A stretch of DNA of 64,000 bases, taken from Chloroflexota bacterium. Its GTDB lineage: Bacteria; Chloroflexota; Anaerolineae; Aggregatilineales; Phototrophicaceae. The DNA is taken from contig JAPOXG010000010.1 of NCBI GenBank assembly GCA_026707225.1, forward strand, positions 186,001-250,000, given 5' to 3'. The notes beneath the pieces are model-generated. The model was not told the origin of the DNA. It did no database searches and saw nothing but the letters and a program-made list of their open reading frames with translations. The number at the start of each line of letters is the position of its first letter. Within the stretch, counting starts at the first letter, position 1. The position numbers and the translations under genes are program-made. Positions 9,093-18,850 of this stretch are shown here, one piece after another.

Positions 9093-9137
9093 CGAATTCG
9101 TTCCACGCGTTTGACGATCAGCTCTGGAGACTGACAC

Positions 9138-9674
9138 ATGCCTGAGGGCTTCGACGATATCCTGCTGGTGGGGACCGTATTTGTCGTGGTAACACTGGCC
9201 ACGTTTTGGCTGGCGATGATCATTTGGGCTTATCGCGACATGCGTTCTCGATCACGCGACCCATTGGCGCAGTTGCTGGTCGCCATTATCGTCTCACTGC
9301 TGAATGTGCCCGGTCTGTTCATCTACATCTTACTGCGGCCCCGCGCGACGCTCTCAGAGACCTACGAACGCTCGCTGGAAGAAGAGGCTCTGCTGCAAGA
9401 AATCGAAGAACGACCGACTTGCCCGGGTTGCGGCCAGCGCGTACAGCACGATTGGCAGGCTTGCCCCAATTGTCATCATCGACTGAAAAAAGCCTGTGTG
9501 AATTGCGATTATCTGCTCGAGCTGCCCTGGAATATCTGCCCGCATTGCACAGCCAGCCAAGTGAATTACACTTCTGATGGCACCATTGCCACGAGCTCGC
9601 GGCACGTCAAACCCACCGAGCCGGCGCCGATTGATGCCAAATGGGTCGCCGCGCAGCAAGTGGAACGACACTGA
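9138..9674 (+). CDS. Membrane-anchored double zinc-ribbon protein
   Basis: A 178-residue protein with two N-terminal membrane helices (about 8-31 and 46-67), a charged helical segment (70-92) and two zinc ribbons built from four CxxC pairs: C95/C98, C109/C112, C120/C123 and C134/C137. This DZANK-type architecture occurs in many small bacterial membrane proteins without assigned roles. It probably works on the cytoplasmic face as a protein-binding adaptor. It lies 45 bases after the large single-pass protein, in the same direction, and ends convergent to pyk. Confidence 0.7.
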   Translation: MPEGFDDILLVGTVFVVVTLATFWLAMIIWAYRDMRSRSRDPLAQLLVAIIVSLLNVPGLFIYILLRPRATLSETYERSLEEEALLQEIEERPTCPGCGQRVQHDWQACPNCHHRLKKACVNCDYLLELPWNICPHCTASQVNYTSDGTIATSSRHVKPTEPAPIDAKWVAAQQVERH

Positions 9675-9713
9675 TCCGCCTGGCTGTCTGTCTGCGCTCT
9701 CCTGGTCGAAATC

Positions 9714-9751
9714 GCGAGATCTGTCTGCGAATAAAGATCCTTAGATCTCGC
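9714..9751. terminator. Inverted repeat between convergent genes (possible bidirectional terminator)
   Basis: GCGAGATCT (9714-9722) and AGATCTCGC (9743-9751) are exact reverse complements separated by 20 bases. They sit between the ends of the zinc-ribbon gene and pyk; the right arm overlaps the pyk stop codon. No U-run follows on either side, so intrinsic termination is only possible, not shown. Confidence 0.35.
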
Positions 9752-11204
9752 CTTCTTCGCCAACGGTATGGATCTTGACCAGATTGGTCTGGCCGTCGAT
9801 TCCAAAGGGGACGCCGGCGATGATCACCAGCCGATCGCCGCGATTGACCAGACGGCGGTCATGCGCCGTGCGCACGATGATGCTGATCATCTCGTCAATG
9901 GTCGTGAACTCCTGAACCTGCAAGGATGTGACACCCCATACCAGCGCCATCCGACGCTGCGTTTTTGTGTTTGGCGTCATGCAGAGGATCGGCGTGCTTG
10001 GGCGCTCTTTTGCTACACGCCGCGTGGTGTATCCGGACATGCTGGTCGTTACAATGGCTTTGGGCTTGATGGCTTGCGATATCTCGGTTGTCGCCCTGCT
10101 GATGGCGTCGGAAATGTCCTCTCTCGCCTCGCCGCCGTTCGATCGATTGAACGAAGAGGGGGATTGATAGCTGAGGTTTTTCTCGGCAATGGAAGCGATT
10201 TCGCTCATGACTTCCACCGAGCGTATTGGATAACTGCCGCTGGCGCTCTCGGCGCTTAGCATGATCGCGTCCGTCCCATCCAAGATGGCGTTGTACACAT
10301 CGCTCGCTTCGGCGCGCGTCGGCCGCGGATTCTCGGTCATCGACTCCAGCATTTGCGTCGCCGTGATGACGGGCTTCGCCGCCAGATTGCAAAGTTTGAT
10401 GATGCGTTTCTGATGAAAAGGCACTTCCTCCGCTGGCGTTTCGATGCCGAGGTCGCCGCGCGCCACCATAATGCCATCGCAGACCGCAATGATCTCCTCA
10501 ATATTTTCCAGCGCTTCGCCCATTTCAATCTTTGCGATCACGGCGGAGCGCCGGCCCAGCTGCTGCATCAATTGCTTGAGCTCACGGATGTCGGCGGCCG
10601 AGCGTACAAAGGACATCGCCATATAATCGCAATCCCTTGCCAAGGCGAATTCGATATCGGCCCGGTCCTTTTCGGTGATGGCGGACAGGGTTAGACGCGC
10701 GTTCGGCGCCGAAACGCCCTTGCGAGACTTTAATGGACCGCCTACCACGACATTGCAGACGAGATTGCGTCCGTCGGCTTCGAGCACGCTGAACTGCAAG
10801 TTGCCGTCATCGAGCAGCAGGGTGGTTCCCGCTTCGATATCCCGCAGGAACTCCGGATGAGGCAGCGACACGATGCCGTCTTGGCCGATAATGTCATCCA
10901 GCGTGAGCGTAACGCGGTCGCCAATCTCAAGCATCATCGGCTCTTGCTGCAATTCCCCAATACGAATCTTGGGACCCTGTATATCGCATAATACGGCGAC
11001 GACGGTGCCTTCTTCAGCGGCGAGCCGGCGAATATGGTCGATTGTCTCTCCATGTGTTTGGTGATCGCCATGCGAAAAGTTGATTCGCGCGACATTCATG
11101 CCGCCGCGGACCATGGCGCGGAGCGTATCCGGGTCGCTTGACGAGGGACCAATAGTCGCTACGATTTTGGTGTGCTTGCTATCCAGCCTGAGGCGCACGC
11201 GCAT
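9741..11204 (-). CDS. pyk: Pyruvate kinase
   Basis: Converts phosphoenolpyruvate and ADP to pyruvate and ATP. The 487-residue protein begins with the family block TKIVATIGPSSSDPDTLRAM and has NVARINFSHGDH, KIEMGEALENIEEI and MVARGDLGIE, which carry substrate and metal ligands. The C-terminal domain (from about residue 355) contains TTSMSGYTTRRVA. Length and domain order are those of bacterial pyruvate kinases. It lies 78 bases downstream of eno in the same direction, so the last two steps of glycolysis are adjacent. Confidence 0.96.
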   Translation of the reverse strand: MRVRLRLDSKHTKIVATIGPSSSDPDTLRAMVRGGMNVARINFSHGDHQTHGETIDHIRRLAAEEGTVVAVLCDIQGPKIRIGELQQEPMMLEIGDRVTLTLDDIIGQDGIVSLPHPEFLRDIEAGTTLLLDDGNLQFSVLEADGRNLVCNVVVGGPLKSRKGVSAPNARLTLSAITEKDRADIEFALARDCDYMAMSFVRSAADIRELKQLMQQLGRRSAVIAKIEMGEALENIEEIIAVCDGIMVARGDLGIETPAEEVPFHQKRIIKLCNLAAKPVITATQMLESMTENPRPTRAEASDVYNAILDGTDAIMLSAESASGSYPIRSVEVMSEIASIAEKNLSYQSPSSFNRSNGGEAREDISDAISRATTEISQAIKPKAIVTTSMSGYTTRRVAKERPSTPILCMTPNTKTQRRMALVWGVTSLQVQEFTTIDEMISIIVRTAHDRRLVNRGDRLVIIAGVPFGIDGQTNLVKIHTVGEEGEI

Positions 11205-11282
11205 CCCCTCTCGAATATGACATTGCTTGTCGCGTGTTCAACTGAGACCATTCTTTAGCCCGTAATATTTTGTGCCTTCAGG

Positions 11283-12683
<1,401 letters not shown>

Positions 12684-12730
12684 TCAGCTTTCGGCATCCT
12701 TTAGGCGCCGCAAAATGCCATGTCTGTTCA

Positions 12731-12758
12731 TTGTAGAAGGCGGCTTGATTGGTATAGA
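12731..12758 (+). promoter_or_regulatory. Promoter of the cysteine desulfurase-mnmA operon
   Basis: TTGTAG (12731-12736) and TATAGA (12753-12758) are 16 bases apart. The strong Shine-Dalgarno sequence AAGGAGGG begins at 12769, so the leader would be very short. Confidence 0.45.
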
Positions 12759-12777
12759 ATGGCGCATAAAGGAGGGC

Positions 12778-14028
12778 ATGCCAGTCGAAACAAGGAATTG
12801 GGTACAAAGTGATTTTCGACCCAAGGCTCGCCAAACCATGACTATTGCAATGAAAATCAAGCGCGAAGTTTACCTCGACTACTCGGCTTCAACGCCGGTC
12901 GATCCCCGCGTGATCGATGCGATGATGCCATACTTCAGCGAGGTCTACGGCAACTCGACTTCAAGCCACAGCCAAGGGCGCCGTGGCGAAAATGCGATTG
13001 AAGCGGCGCGGGCGCGCGTCTCCCAAATCCTCAACTGCCAGCCATCTGAAGTCGTATTCACTAGCTGCGGCTCGGAGAGCGACAATTTGGCGATTCGCGG
13101 CGCGGCTTGGCTAGCCAGCCAGCAGGGCAGGCGCGCCCGCTTGATTACCTCGCCGGTCGAACACAGCGCCGTCAGCAACACCGTCCAGCAGCTTGGCGAT
13201 CTGATGGATGCCGAGCCTGTTGTCGTTCCCGTCGATCGGCACGGTTTGATCCAAGCAGACCGCTTCGCTGACGCCTGCCGGCGCGGCGCGGCGCTCGCCA
13301 GCGTCATCTATGCCAACAACGAAGTGGGCAGCGTCAACGACTTGGCTGAGCTGGCGGCGATTGCGCGTGAACACGGCGTCTTGTTCCATACGGACGCGGT
13401 GCAGGCCGGCGGGCAGTTGACGCTCAATGTCGAGCAGCTGGGCGTGGATATGTTGAGCCTTTCGGCGCACAAGTTCTATGGACCCAAGGGTGTTGGCGTC
13501 CTATACATTAAAGACGGCATCGAGTTGCCGAGTGTGGTCACCGGTGGCGGCCACGAGGGCGGGCGGCGAGCCGGCACGCATAATACCGCCTTCATCGTTG
13601 GTATGGCCAAGGCGCTGGAACTCGCCTACTCGGAGTCAGAGGAGCGTCTGTCTCATTTTCGCAACAGGCGCGACCAACTGATCGACGGCCTCACATCGCG
13701 CGTTTCCGGCGCTCAATTGACGGGCCATCCCGTTGAACGCCTGCCATCGCACGCCAGCTTGGTATTGCCCGGCATCGACGCGAACGCGCTGCTGATGCAT
13801 CTAGACTTGAATGGCATTGCCGCCAGCAGCGGTTCCGCCTGCAAAACCGGCAATCCAGAACCATCGGATGTGCTGTTGGCGCTGGGATATTCGCCCGACG
13901 AGGCAAGATGCGGGCTGCGTCTCTCGGTCGGCGTCCAGACGACTGAAGCAGACATCAACTATGCGCTGGATGTCCTGGTTGACGCAGTGGGCAAGCTGCG
14001 CAGTCTGAAGCGGGAGTTCGCCTCATGA
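12778..14028 (+). CDS. Cysteine desulfurase (NifS/IscS family)
   Basis: A PLP enzyme that removes sulfur from L-cysteine as an enzyme persulfide. Visible signatures are YLDYSASTPVDP near the N-terminus, HTDAVQAGG, the PLP lysine in LSAHKFYGPKGVG and the catalytic cysteine loop SSGSACKTGNPEPS. The start is placed at 12778 after AAGGAGGG, although the spacing is short. An ATG at 12838 or 12850 would give the more typical N-terminus MKIKREVYLDY. It overlaps mnmA by four bases (ATGA), so the two are translationally coupled. This supports a job as sulfur donor for tRNA 2-thiouridine synthesis. Confidence 0.94.
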   Translation: MPVETRNWVQSDFRPKARQTMTIAMKIKREVYLDYSASTPVDPRVIDAMMPYFSEVYGNSTSSHSQGRRGENAIEAARARVSQILNCQPSEVVFTSCGSESDNLAIRGAAWLASQQGRRARLITSPVEHSAVSNTVQQLGDLMDAEPVVVPVDRHGLIQADRFADACRRGAALASVIYANNEVGSVNDLAELAAIAREHGVLFHTDAVQAGGQLTLNVEQLGVDMLSLSAHKFYGPKGVGVLYIKDGIELPSVVTGGGHEGGRRAGTHNTAFIVGMAKALELAYSESEERLSHFRNRRDQLIDGLTSRVSGAQLTGHPVERLPSHASLVLPGIDANALLMHLDLNGIAASSGSACKTGNPEPSDVLLALGYSPDEARCGLRLSVGVQTTEADINYALDVLVDAVGKLRSLKREFAS

Positions 14029-15164
14029 GCAAGAGCAATACCCGCGTCGTCGTCGCCATGAGCGGTGGTGTAGACAGCTCGGTGGCGGCCGCGCTCTTGG
14101 TTCGCGAGGGCTATGATGTCGTCGGCATGATGATGCGCTTGTGGTCGGATGAGGCCTTGGGCGGCGCTGAACACAACCGCTGCTGTACACCGGATCAAAT
14201 GCTGATTGCGCGGACGGTGGCTGAAAAGCTCGGCATTCCCTTCTATGTGCTGGACAGCAAAGCGGTATTTCGCGATACGGTCGTCCAGTATTTTATCGAT
14301 CAGCACCGCGCCGGCGTCACGCCGAATCCCTGTCTCGAGTGCAATCGGCACATTCGATTCGATTGGCTGCTGCGCCATGCGATCGCCTTGGATGCGGATT
14401 ATTTGGCGACTGGCCATTACGCGCGTATCTCGCAGGATCCCGCGGGTCCCCGACAATTGATGAAAGGGCTGGACCCCGGCAAAGATCAGAGCTATGTCCT
14501 CAGCGTCATGGGGCAGGAGCAGCTGTCCAAAACCCTGTTTCCGGTAGGTGAATATCCCAAAGCGGAAGTTCGCCGCATTGCGGTCGAGCTAGGCTTGGAT
14601 CTTGCCAACCGGAAAGACAGCCAGGATTTATGCTTTCTAGGCAAGAGCGACTATCGCGATTTCTTGGGGGCGCATGCACCTGACGTAATGATCAAGGGAC
14701 CCATCGTGACGAAGGAAGGCGCAGTCTTAGGTGAGCACCTGGGCTTGGCGAAATATACGATCGGCCAGCGCAAGGGGCTCGGAATTTCCCATCACGAGCC
14801 GCTGTACGTTTTAGCGATGAATCCGTTCAAGAACGCGCTGGTCGTCGGCGCCCGCTCAGAACTCGGACGCGACCATTTGATGGCGGAGCGCTTCAACTGG
14901 ATTAGCGGCGCCCCGCCAGCCGAGGCATTCCGCGCCGAGGTCAAAATTCGCTATCGGTCGCAGCCGCAAGGCGCGCTGGTGCAGCCATTGGGTGACGGGC
15001 GCGCGCGCGTTGAATTTGACGAGCCTCAGCGGGACATCACGCCAGGCCAAGCGGCAGTCGCCTACCAAGGCGATGTCTGCCTCGGCGGCGGCTTGATAGC
15101 CAAGTACGACGACGCGCCCGAACACCTAGAGCCCGAAGATGAGCTGGCTCACATCACCGCGTAA
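14025..15164 (+). CDS. mnmA: tRNA-specific 2-thiouridylase MnmA
   Basis: Adds the 2-thio group to U34 of Lys, Glu and Gln tRNAs, taking sulfur from the desulfurase encoded just upstream. The 379-residue protein has the PP-loop VAMSGGVDSSVAA for tRNA adenylation, the first catalytic cysteine C103 in NPCLECNRHIRF and the second, C203, in DLCFLGKSDYRDF. The YTIGQRKGLGI and beta-barrel C-terminal regions follow. Its 3' end overlaps the convergent prepilin peptidase gene by 39 bases. Confidence 0.96.
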   Translation: MSKSNTRVVVAMSGGVDSSVAAALLVREGYDVVGMMMRLWSDEALGGAEHNRCCTPDQMLIARTVAEKLGIPFYVLDSKAVFRDTVVQYFIDQHRAGVTPNPCLECNRHIRFDWLLRHAIALDADYLATGHYARISQDPAGPRQLMKGLDPGKDQSYVLSVMGQEQLSKTLFPVGEYPKAEVRRIAVELGLDLANRKDSQDLCFLGKSDYRDFLGAHAPDVMIKGPIVTKEGAVLGEHLGLAKYTIGQRKGLGISHHEPLYVLAMNPFKNALVVGARSELGRDHLMAERFNWISGAPPAEAFRAEVKIRYRSQPQGALVQPLGDGRARVEFDEPQRDITPGQAAVAYQGDVCLGGGLIAKYDDAPEHLEPEDELAHITA

Positions 15165-15968
15165 CAGCATGACGGCGTAGACCGACGTCAATATGAATGG
15201 CGCGTAAGGAATGGCGCTGAAACGCTGGTAGCCGCCGGACCTGCTCGTGGCCAGCATATAGCCAGCCGCTGCGATTCCGCCCAGCACGATCGTCATCGTC
15301 ATCAGGACAAGCGTATGAGGAAACCCGACGATAAGCCCCCCCACAGTCATTAGGTAGACATCGCCTAATCCAAGAGCGGTCAGTTGCGGCTGTTGGGGAT
15401 GGCGTCGAGCCGCGAGCTGCGCGAGTGAACGCCCGCCAAGATAAAGGAGCGAGAAGGACAAGCAGGCGCAAAGCGCGCCAGCCAGCATGGAGGCGAAGGT
15501 TGGCGGAGATTGTGGAGAGGCGAGCGCGCGGACGAACGCGAGCAAGACGCAAGCCAAGAGCGGCGGCAGCGGGATGCGCATGTGCTCCAGGTCGATGACG
15601 GCAAGCAGAACAAACAGGGCGACCCAAATCAGATAAATCAGTGTCTCTTCGCAAGACAGGGCGAGCCGGTTTTTCGCGGCTGTGTAGGTAAATGTCGTCA
15701 GTGCCAGCAAAGCAAGCTCCACCAGCGGATAGCGCGATGACAGCAATGCCGGCTGGCGGTTGTCGAGTGACTTGTCAACGTCGGACGAGGGCGGGCAGCG
15801 CAGCCCCAGCGCGAAGGCGGCGATGCCCAGCCAGGCGAGGACCGGGCGACGGCTTCCGTCAAGATATCGTGGCAGCCTCGGCTTTCGGCCGGCGGGCAGA
15901 TCGTCCGCCAGCGCATTCACGACGCCACCCGCAATGAGACCGAATAACGCCGCCAGCAGAACGTCCAC
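15126..15968 (-). CDS. Type IV prepilin peptidase (A24 family)
   Basis: A polytopic membrane aspartyl protease, 280 residues with about seven hydrophobic segments. The two A24 catalytic aspartates are visible in VIDLEHMRIP and in LGLGDVYLM (usual form GxGD). The cytoplasmic N-terminal domain with CxxC zinc pairs found in many bacterial PilD enzymes is absent; only a short loop with one cysteine is there, so the methyltransferase half is reduced. Family role: cleavage of type IV pilin or pseudopilin leaders. No pilus genes lie nearby. It follows the JAMM gene by 20 bases and probably ends that operon. Confidence 0.82.
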   Translation of the reverse strand: MDVLLAALFGLIAGGVVNALADDLPAGRKPRLPRYLDGSRRPVLAWLGIAAFALGLRCPPSSDVDKSLDNRQPALLSSRYPLVELALLALTTFTYTAAKNRLALSCEETLIYLIWVALFVLLAVIDLEHMRIPLPPLLACVLLAFVRALASPQSPPTFASMLAGALCACLSFSLLYLGGRSLAQLAARRHPQQPQLTALGLGDVYLMTVGGLIVGFPHTLVLMTMTIVLGGIAAAGYMLATSRSGGYQRFSAIPYAPFILTSVYAVMLLRGDVSQLIFGL

Positions 15969-15988
15969 CCTGTTCGACCCTCAGACAA

Positions 15989-16540
15989 TTAGGACGTCGG
16001 CCTGATTTCGGGGGCGGGCGGCAGCAGCGTAAACGAGATAATCAGCAAAATCAGAACGGCAGCGACCGCGACAATCACAATGGCTGCCTGCTGCGAAGGC
16101 GAGAGGGCCGGTTCATCGTCTGGCGTCTTTTCCGTTGCGTATTCAAGCTCTATAGGGACTGCGGAATCTCGGTCAACGCGCCACAATTTGAGCTTCGGTT
16201 TCAGCCCTTCGAGCGAAACGATAAGCTGGAGCAGCCCGCTGTCGGCGCACTGATTCATGTCCGATTGCGAGGGTATCGGCGCGCTGCGCGGATGCGAATG
16301 GTAGACGCCGATCCAGTCAAGCTGCGCCTGGTCTATCGCTTTTAGCGCTTGCAGCTGCTCCCGCGGATCCAATTGAAACTGCGTCCGCGGCGAATTTGCC
16401 ACGTTGCGCAAGGGATGCGCCGCCAGGATCTGAGCGTCCGTTCCCGCCAGCAGCCCGCAGGCTTCGCAAGGCAGCTGGCAGCGAGCATGATCCGCAATCT
16501 GGCGCGCGACCGCATAAGAAATCCTTGCCTTCATCATCAT
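15989..16540 (-). CDS. Membrane-anchored JAMM (MPN+) metalloprotease
   Basis: A 183-residue protein with a complete JAMM zinc-protease motif: Glu26 in CEACGLL, then H81-S-H83, seven residues, Ser91, two residues and Asp94. Bacterial stand-alone JAMM proteins (Mec/RadC-like) cut after ubiquitin-like sulfur-carrier proteins, for example releasing cysteine from CysO. A C-terminal helix (AAIVIVAVAAVLILLIISFTL, about 148-168) should anchor it in the membrane, with the catalytic domain in the cytoplasm. This tail is unusual. The start overlaps the stop of the preceding gene by four bases. It forms an operon with an ACT protein and a serine-kinase-like protein. Confidence 0.85.
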   Translation of the reverse strand: MMMKARISYAVARQIADHARCQLPCEACGLLAGTDAQILAAHPLRNVANSPRTQFQLDPREQLQALKAIDQAQLDWIGVYHSHPRSAPIPSQSDMNQCADSGLLQLIVSLEGLKPKLKLWRVDRDSAVPIELEYATEKTPDDEPALSPSQQAAIVIVAVAAVLILLIISFTLLPPAPEIRPTS

Positions 16541-16899
16541 GCGTTTTCGGCAGGAACTGCGATGTCAATCTGGCGTTTGTCCTGCGGCGGATTCCGCGCC
16601 TCGTAATAGAGTTCGGCGGTCAGCGTATAATCGCCTGCGGGATTGTCAATGCCGCGGAGGTGCATGGTGAACTCATTATCGAAGTGCATCGTGGCGATGA
16701 CGTCCAGGTCGCTCACCAACAGCCCATCGGACCGGCGGGCGGTGATTGCGAGATTAGGACGTTCTTGAAAGGGCGTCAGCTTGAGATTGACTTTGACGCG
16801 AAATCGATCGGGATAGGGCGCGACCTGCAAGTCTTCGATTTTGACTTTATGCCGGGGCTGGGGCGCCAGGCTGGCGTCATTGAACAGGTTGATCTCCAT
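16537..16899 (-). CDS. Small conserved-looking protein of unknown function
   Basis: Not recognised. A 120-residue soluble protein with alternating beta-strand character (KVKIEDLQVAPYP, RFRVKVNLKLTPF, YTLTAELYYEARN), suggesting a small all-beta sandwich, and no signal peptide. It is embedded between the ACT gene (2 bases apart) and the JAMM gene (4-base overlap). This argues that it is a genuine gene acting with them. A role as partner or substrate carrier for the JAMM protease is possible, but it does not end in the Gly-Gly of sulfur carriers. Confidence 0.7.
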   Translation of the reverse strand: MEINLFNDASLAPQPRHKVKIEDLQVAPYPDRFRVKVNLKLTPFQERPNLAITARRSDGLLVSDLDVIATMHFDNEFTMHLRGIDNPAGDYTLTAELYYEARNPPQDKRQIDIAVPAENA

Positions 16900-16901
16900 G
16901 T

Positions 16902-17339
16902 CTATGCTCGTTGCTCTTGAAGTGTCTGCAGCGCAAGGATTGCCCGGTCGAAGTCGTCTTGCGGGACGAAGATGTGGTCGCGAGAATAAGCGGCGAAAGT
17001 CAACATCGGAATCCCGGCTGCAGCCAGCGCCTGGGCGATCCGCGCCAACAGCCCGACGAGATCCGGCTCCAGCACCGCCTCCAATGTGATCAAGCGATAC
17101 ACCGTATCGCTCATACTCGCCTCGCGCAGTCTCGCGCTGAAAGCCTGCAGCGCTCCATCCGGAATCATCAGCGACACTTCGTCCTTGTCCACGATGAAGG
17201 CGCTGTAGGGCTCTCCGATTTCCGCCACCAGGCCGGCGGCTAGCGTGATCGCATTCGGCGGCAGTTTCAGGATGCGGTAAGGCAGCTCGTCGCTGTACAG
17301 GCTGGCGCTGCGCAGAATGTCGTCGACCGATTGGCTCAT
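16902..17339 (-). CDS. ACT-domain regulatory protein
   Basis: A 145-residue protein with two ACT-like halves. The first (about 18-75, LPPNAITLAAGLVAE) carries a serine-rich ligand-binding-like stretch; the second (about 78-142, VYRLITLEAVLEPDLVGLLARIAQALAAAGIPML) is a clear ACT repeat of the CASTOR-like type. ACT domains bind amino acids and report their level. It lies 6 bases after the serine-kinase-like gene and 2 bases before the small unknown gene, so it is likely the amino-acid sensor of this operon. Ligand unknown. Confidence 0.75.
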   Translation of the reverse strand: MSQSVDDILRSASLYSDELPYRILKLPPNAITLAAGLVAEIGEPYSAFIVDKDEVSLMIPDGALQAFSARLREASMSDTVYRLITLEAVLEPDLVGLLARIAQALAAAGIPMLTFAAYSRDHIFVPQDDFDRAILALQTLQEQRA

Positions 17340-17345
17340 TGATAA

Positions 17346-18164
17346 TTACTCATCGAAATGATAGGTCCCTTCGGCGTAATAGCGCACGCTGCGCTTGGCG
17401 TATTGGTCCCGCAGCCATTCTTGCAGCTGCTCGTTCTTGGCGGCGAGCGGCAGCGGCGCGCGCAGCCTCGCCATCGGATAATTTAGATTGAGCGCGCGGC
17501 CGTGAATGATATGGCGACTGACGCCGGGCGGCAAAAACGCGGCTTGCAGCGCCGCGTCGATGATGTCTTGTGGCTGGTAAGGGGGAAACATAACCAGGGC
17601 GACGCCACTGGGAAACAGCGACCAGATCAGACCGGGATCTGTGAGCGGACTGCGATAGAGCGCTGCGTTGCTATGATAAGACTCGACCACTCGCTGCAAA
17701 GTAGCATTGCGCTGTGCCAGGCTGTCCACGACAGCATGGATGCTGTAGACGGGACCGCCACGAAGCAGCACCTGCGCTGCCGCCTTCGAATCCCAGCCGT
17801 CTCGCACCTCGATTTGATCCAGATCGTCCAGCATACGCAGGAATCGCTGGGCGTCCCAGTCAGCGACGATATGCTGCCAGACGCCAAGTTCAACGAAATC
17901 TGAATCGTAGTCTGCGATCTGAACCATGATGTGCTTGAAGCCCAGCGACTGCATCGAAATATGGCGATTGGAGCCATCCATGAGTATATATTGATCGCCA
18001 GCGAGGTCCGCTACAACGGGGGGATTGGTGAAGTATTCGGCTAGCTTCAGGCGTTCCATGAGCGGCTGCGAACGCTGAAAATCGCCTTTTTCGTGCGGCA
18101 GCACTTCCTCAACCCCGACAATGCGCAGGTTTGGCGGCGGCACGCTGACCGGATTCGAATTCAT
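17346..18164 (-). CDS. ParB/sulfiredoxin-fold protein resembling free-serine kinase (SerK/SbnI-like)
   Basis: A 272-residue protein whose first 75 residues have the ParB/Srx nucleotide-binding pattern used by SbnI and archaeal SerK: LPHEKGD near residue 24 (with the Glu important in those kinases), PPVVADL, then LMDGSNRHISMQSLGF in place of the usual LDGHHR. SbnI and SerK phosphorylate free L-serine to O-phosphoserine. The rest (about 90-272) is mixed alpha/beta and includes the PGVSRHIIHGRALNLNYP stretch near residue 225. Family assignment is moderate and the kinase activity is inference. It is the first gene of the operon with ACT, unknown, JAMM and prepilin peptidase. I start it at ATG 18164; an adjacent TTG (18167) is possible. 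Confidence 0.65.
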   Translation of the reverse strand: MNSNPVSVPPPNLRIVGVEEVLPHEKGDFQRSQPLMERLKLAEYFTNPPVVADLAGDQYILMDGSNRHISMQSLGFKHIMVQIADYDSDFVELGVWQHIVADWDAQRFLRMLDDLDQIEVRDGWDSKAAAQVLLRGGPVYSIHAVVDSLAQRNATLQRVVESYHSNAALYRSPLTDPGLIWSLFPSGVALVMFPPYQPQDIIDAALQAAFLPPGVSRHIIHGRALNLNYPMARLRAPLPLAAKNEQLQEWLRDQYAKRSVRYYAEGTYHFDE

Positions 18165-18181
18165 CAAGATACCGAGTAAAA

Positions 18182-18193
18182 TGTCAATTGACA
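18182..18193. promoter_or_regulatory. Perfect 12-base palindrome in divergent control region
   Basis: TGTCAATTGACA is fully self-complementary. It lies between the leftward serine-kinase-like operon and the rightward Nudix gene, 18 bases from the former's start. Each arm contains TTGAC, so it might host overlapping -35 elements or a dimeric repressor site. No good -10 was found at the right spacing on either strand. Confidence 0.4.
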
Positions 18194-18264
18194 GGCATAG
18201 CCTAACATCAAGGCGGCTCTAGGACAACGGTCCGGAGCTCGCGCAAAACTCGAGGAGGACATGC

Positions 18265-18786
18265 ATGGGGGCAAGCGAACAAGGCGCGGAACTGACCGAG
18301 GATCGTTGGCTGACCATGCCTCGCACATTGTCCTTTGTGATGAATGGTGACGATGTACTGCTGATGAAAAGAGCGGCTCACAAGCGAATCTTTCCCAACC
18401 AATACAGCGGGCTGGGCGGCCACATTGAGCGTGATGAAGACCCCCATAGCGGCGCCCTGCGGGAGATTGCAGAGGAGAGCGGCTTGCGCGTGCATTCGCT
18501 TCGCCTGCGCAGCATTCACAATATTGATTCGGGCGGCGCGACGGGTATCCTGCTCTTTGTCTACACCGCGATTAGCGACTCAAGAGAAGCGCGCAAAGAT
18601 TGCCCCGAAGGCCAGCTGGAATGGATCGCGAAAGATCAGGTGTTTGAACTTGACCTGGTCGAAGATTTGCCCGAGCTCCTCGCCAGAATCTTCGCAATGA
18701 AAGATGATCAGCCGCCCATGAACGCGCGCGTCAGCTACGATGCCGCCGACAACATCGTGCTCCGCTTTTATGAAGAACGAAGCTGA
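18265..18786 (+). CDS. Nudix hydrolase (MutT/8-oxo-dGTPase-like)
   Basis: A 173-residue Nudix protein. The complete Nudix box GHIERDEDPHSGALREIAEE-SGL matches Gx5Ex7REUxEExGU. The N-terminal TLSFVMNGDDVLLMKRA strand and the GGxxE context resemble MutT-type 8-oxo-dGTP diphosphatases, but substrates cannot be predicted reliably in this family. The start has a strong GAGGAGG Shine-Dalgarno sequence. The 3' end lies about 65 bases before the next membrane protein, which may be co-transcribed. Confidence 0.88.
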   Translation: MGASEQGAELTEDRWLTMPRTLSFVMNGDDVLLMKRAAHKRIFPNQYSGLGGHIERDEDPHSGALREIAEESGLRVHSLRLRSIHNIDSGGATGILLFVYTAISDSREARKDCPEGQLEWIAKDQVFELDLVEDLPELLARIFAMKDDQPPMNARVSYDAADNIVLRFYEERS

Positions 18787-18850
18787 ATGCCGCCGACGAA
18801 GGGCTGCGCGTATCTGCGTGCCGTTCAGCGTACCTGCGACGGGACAGAAA

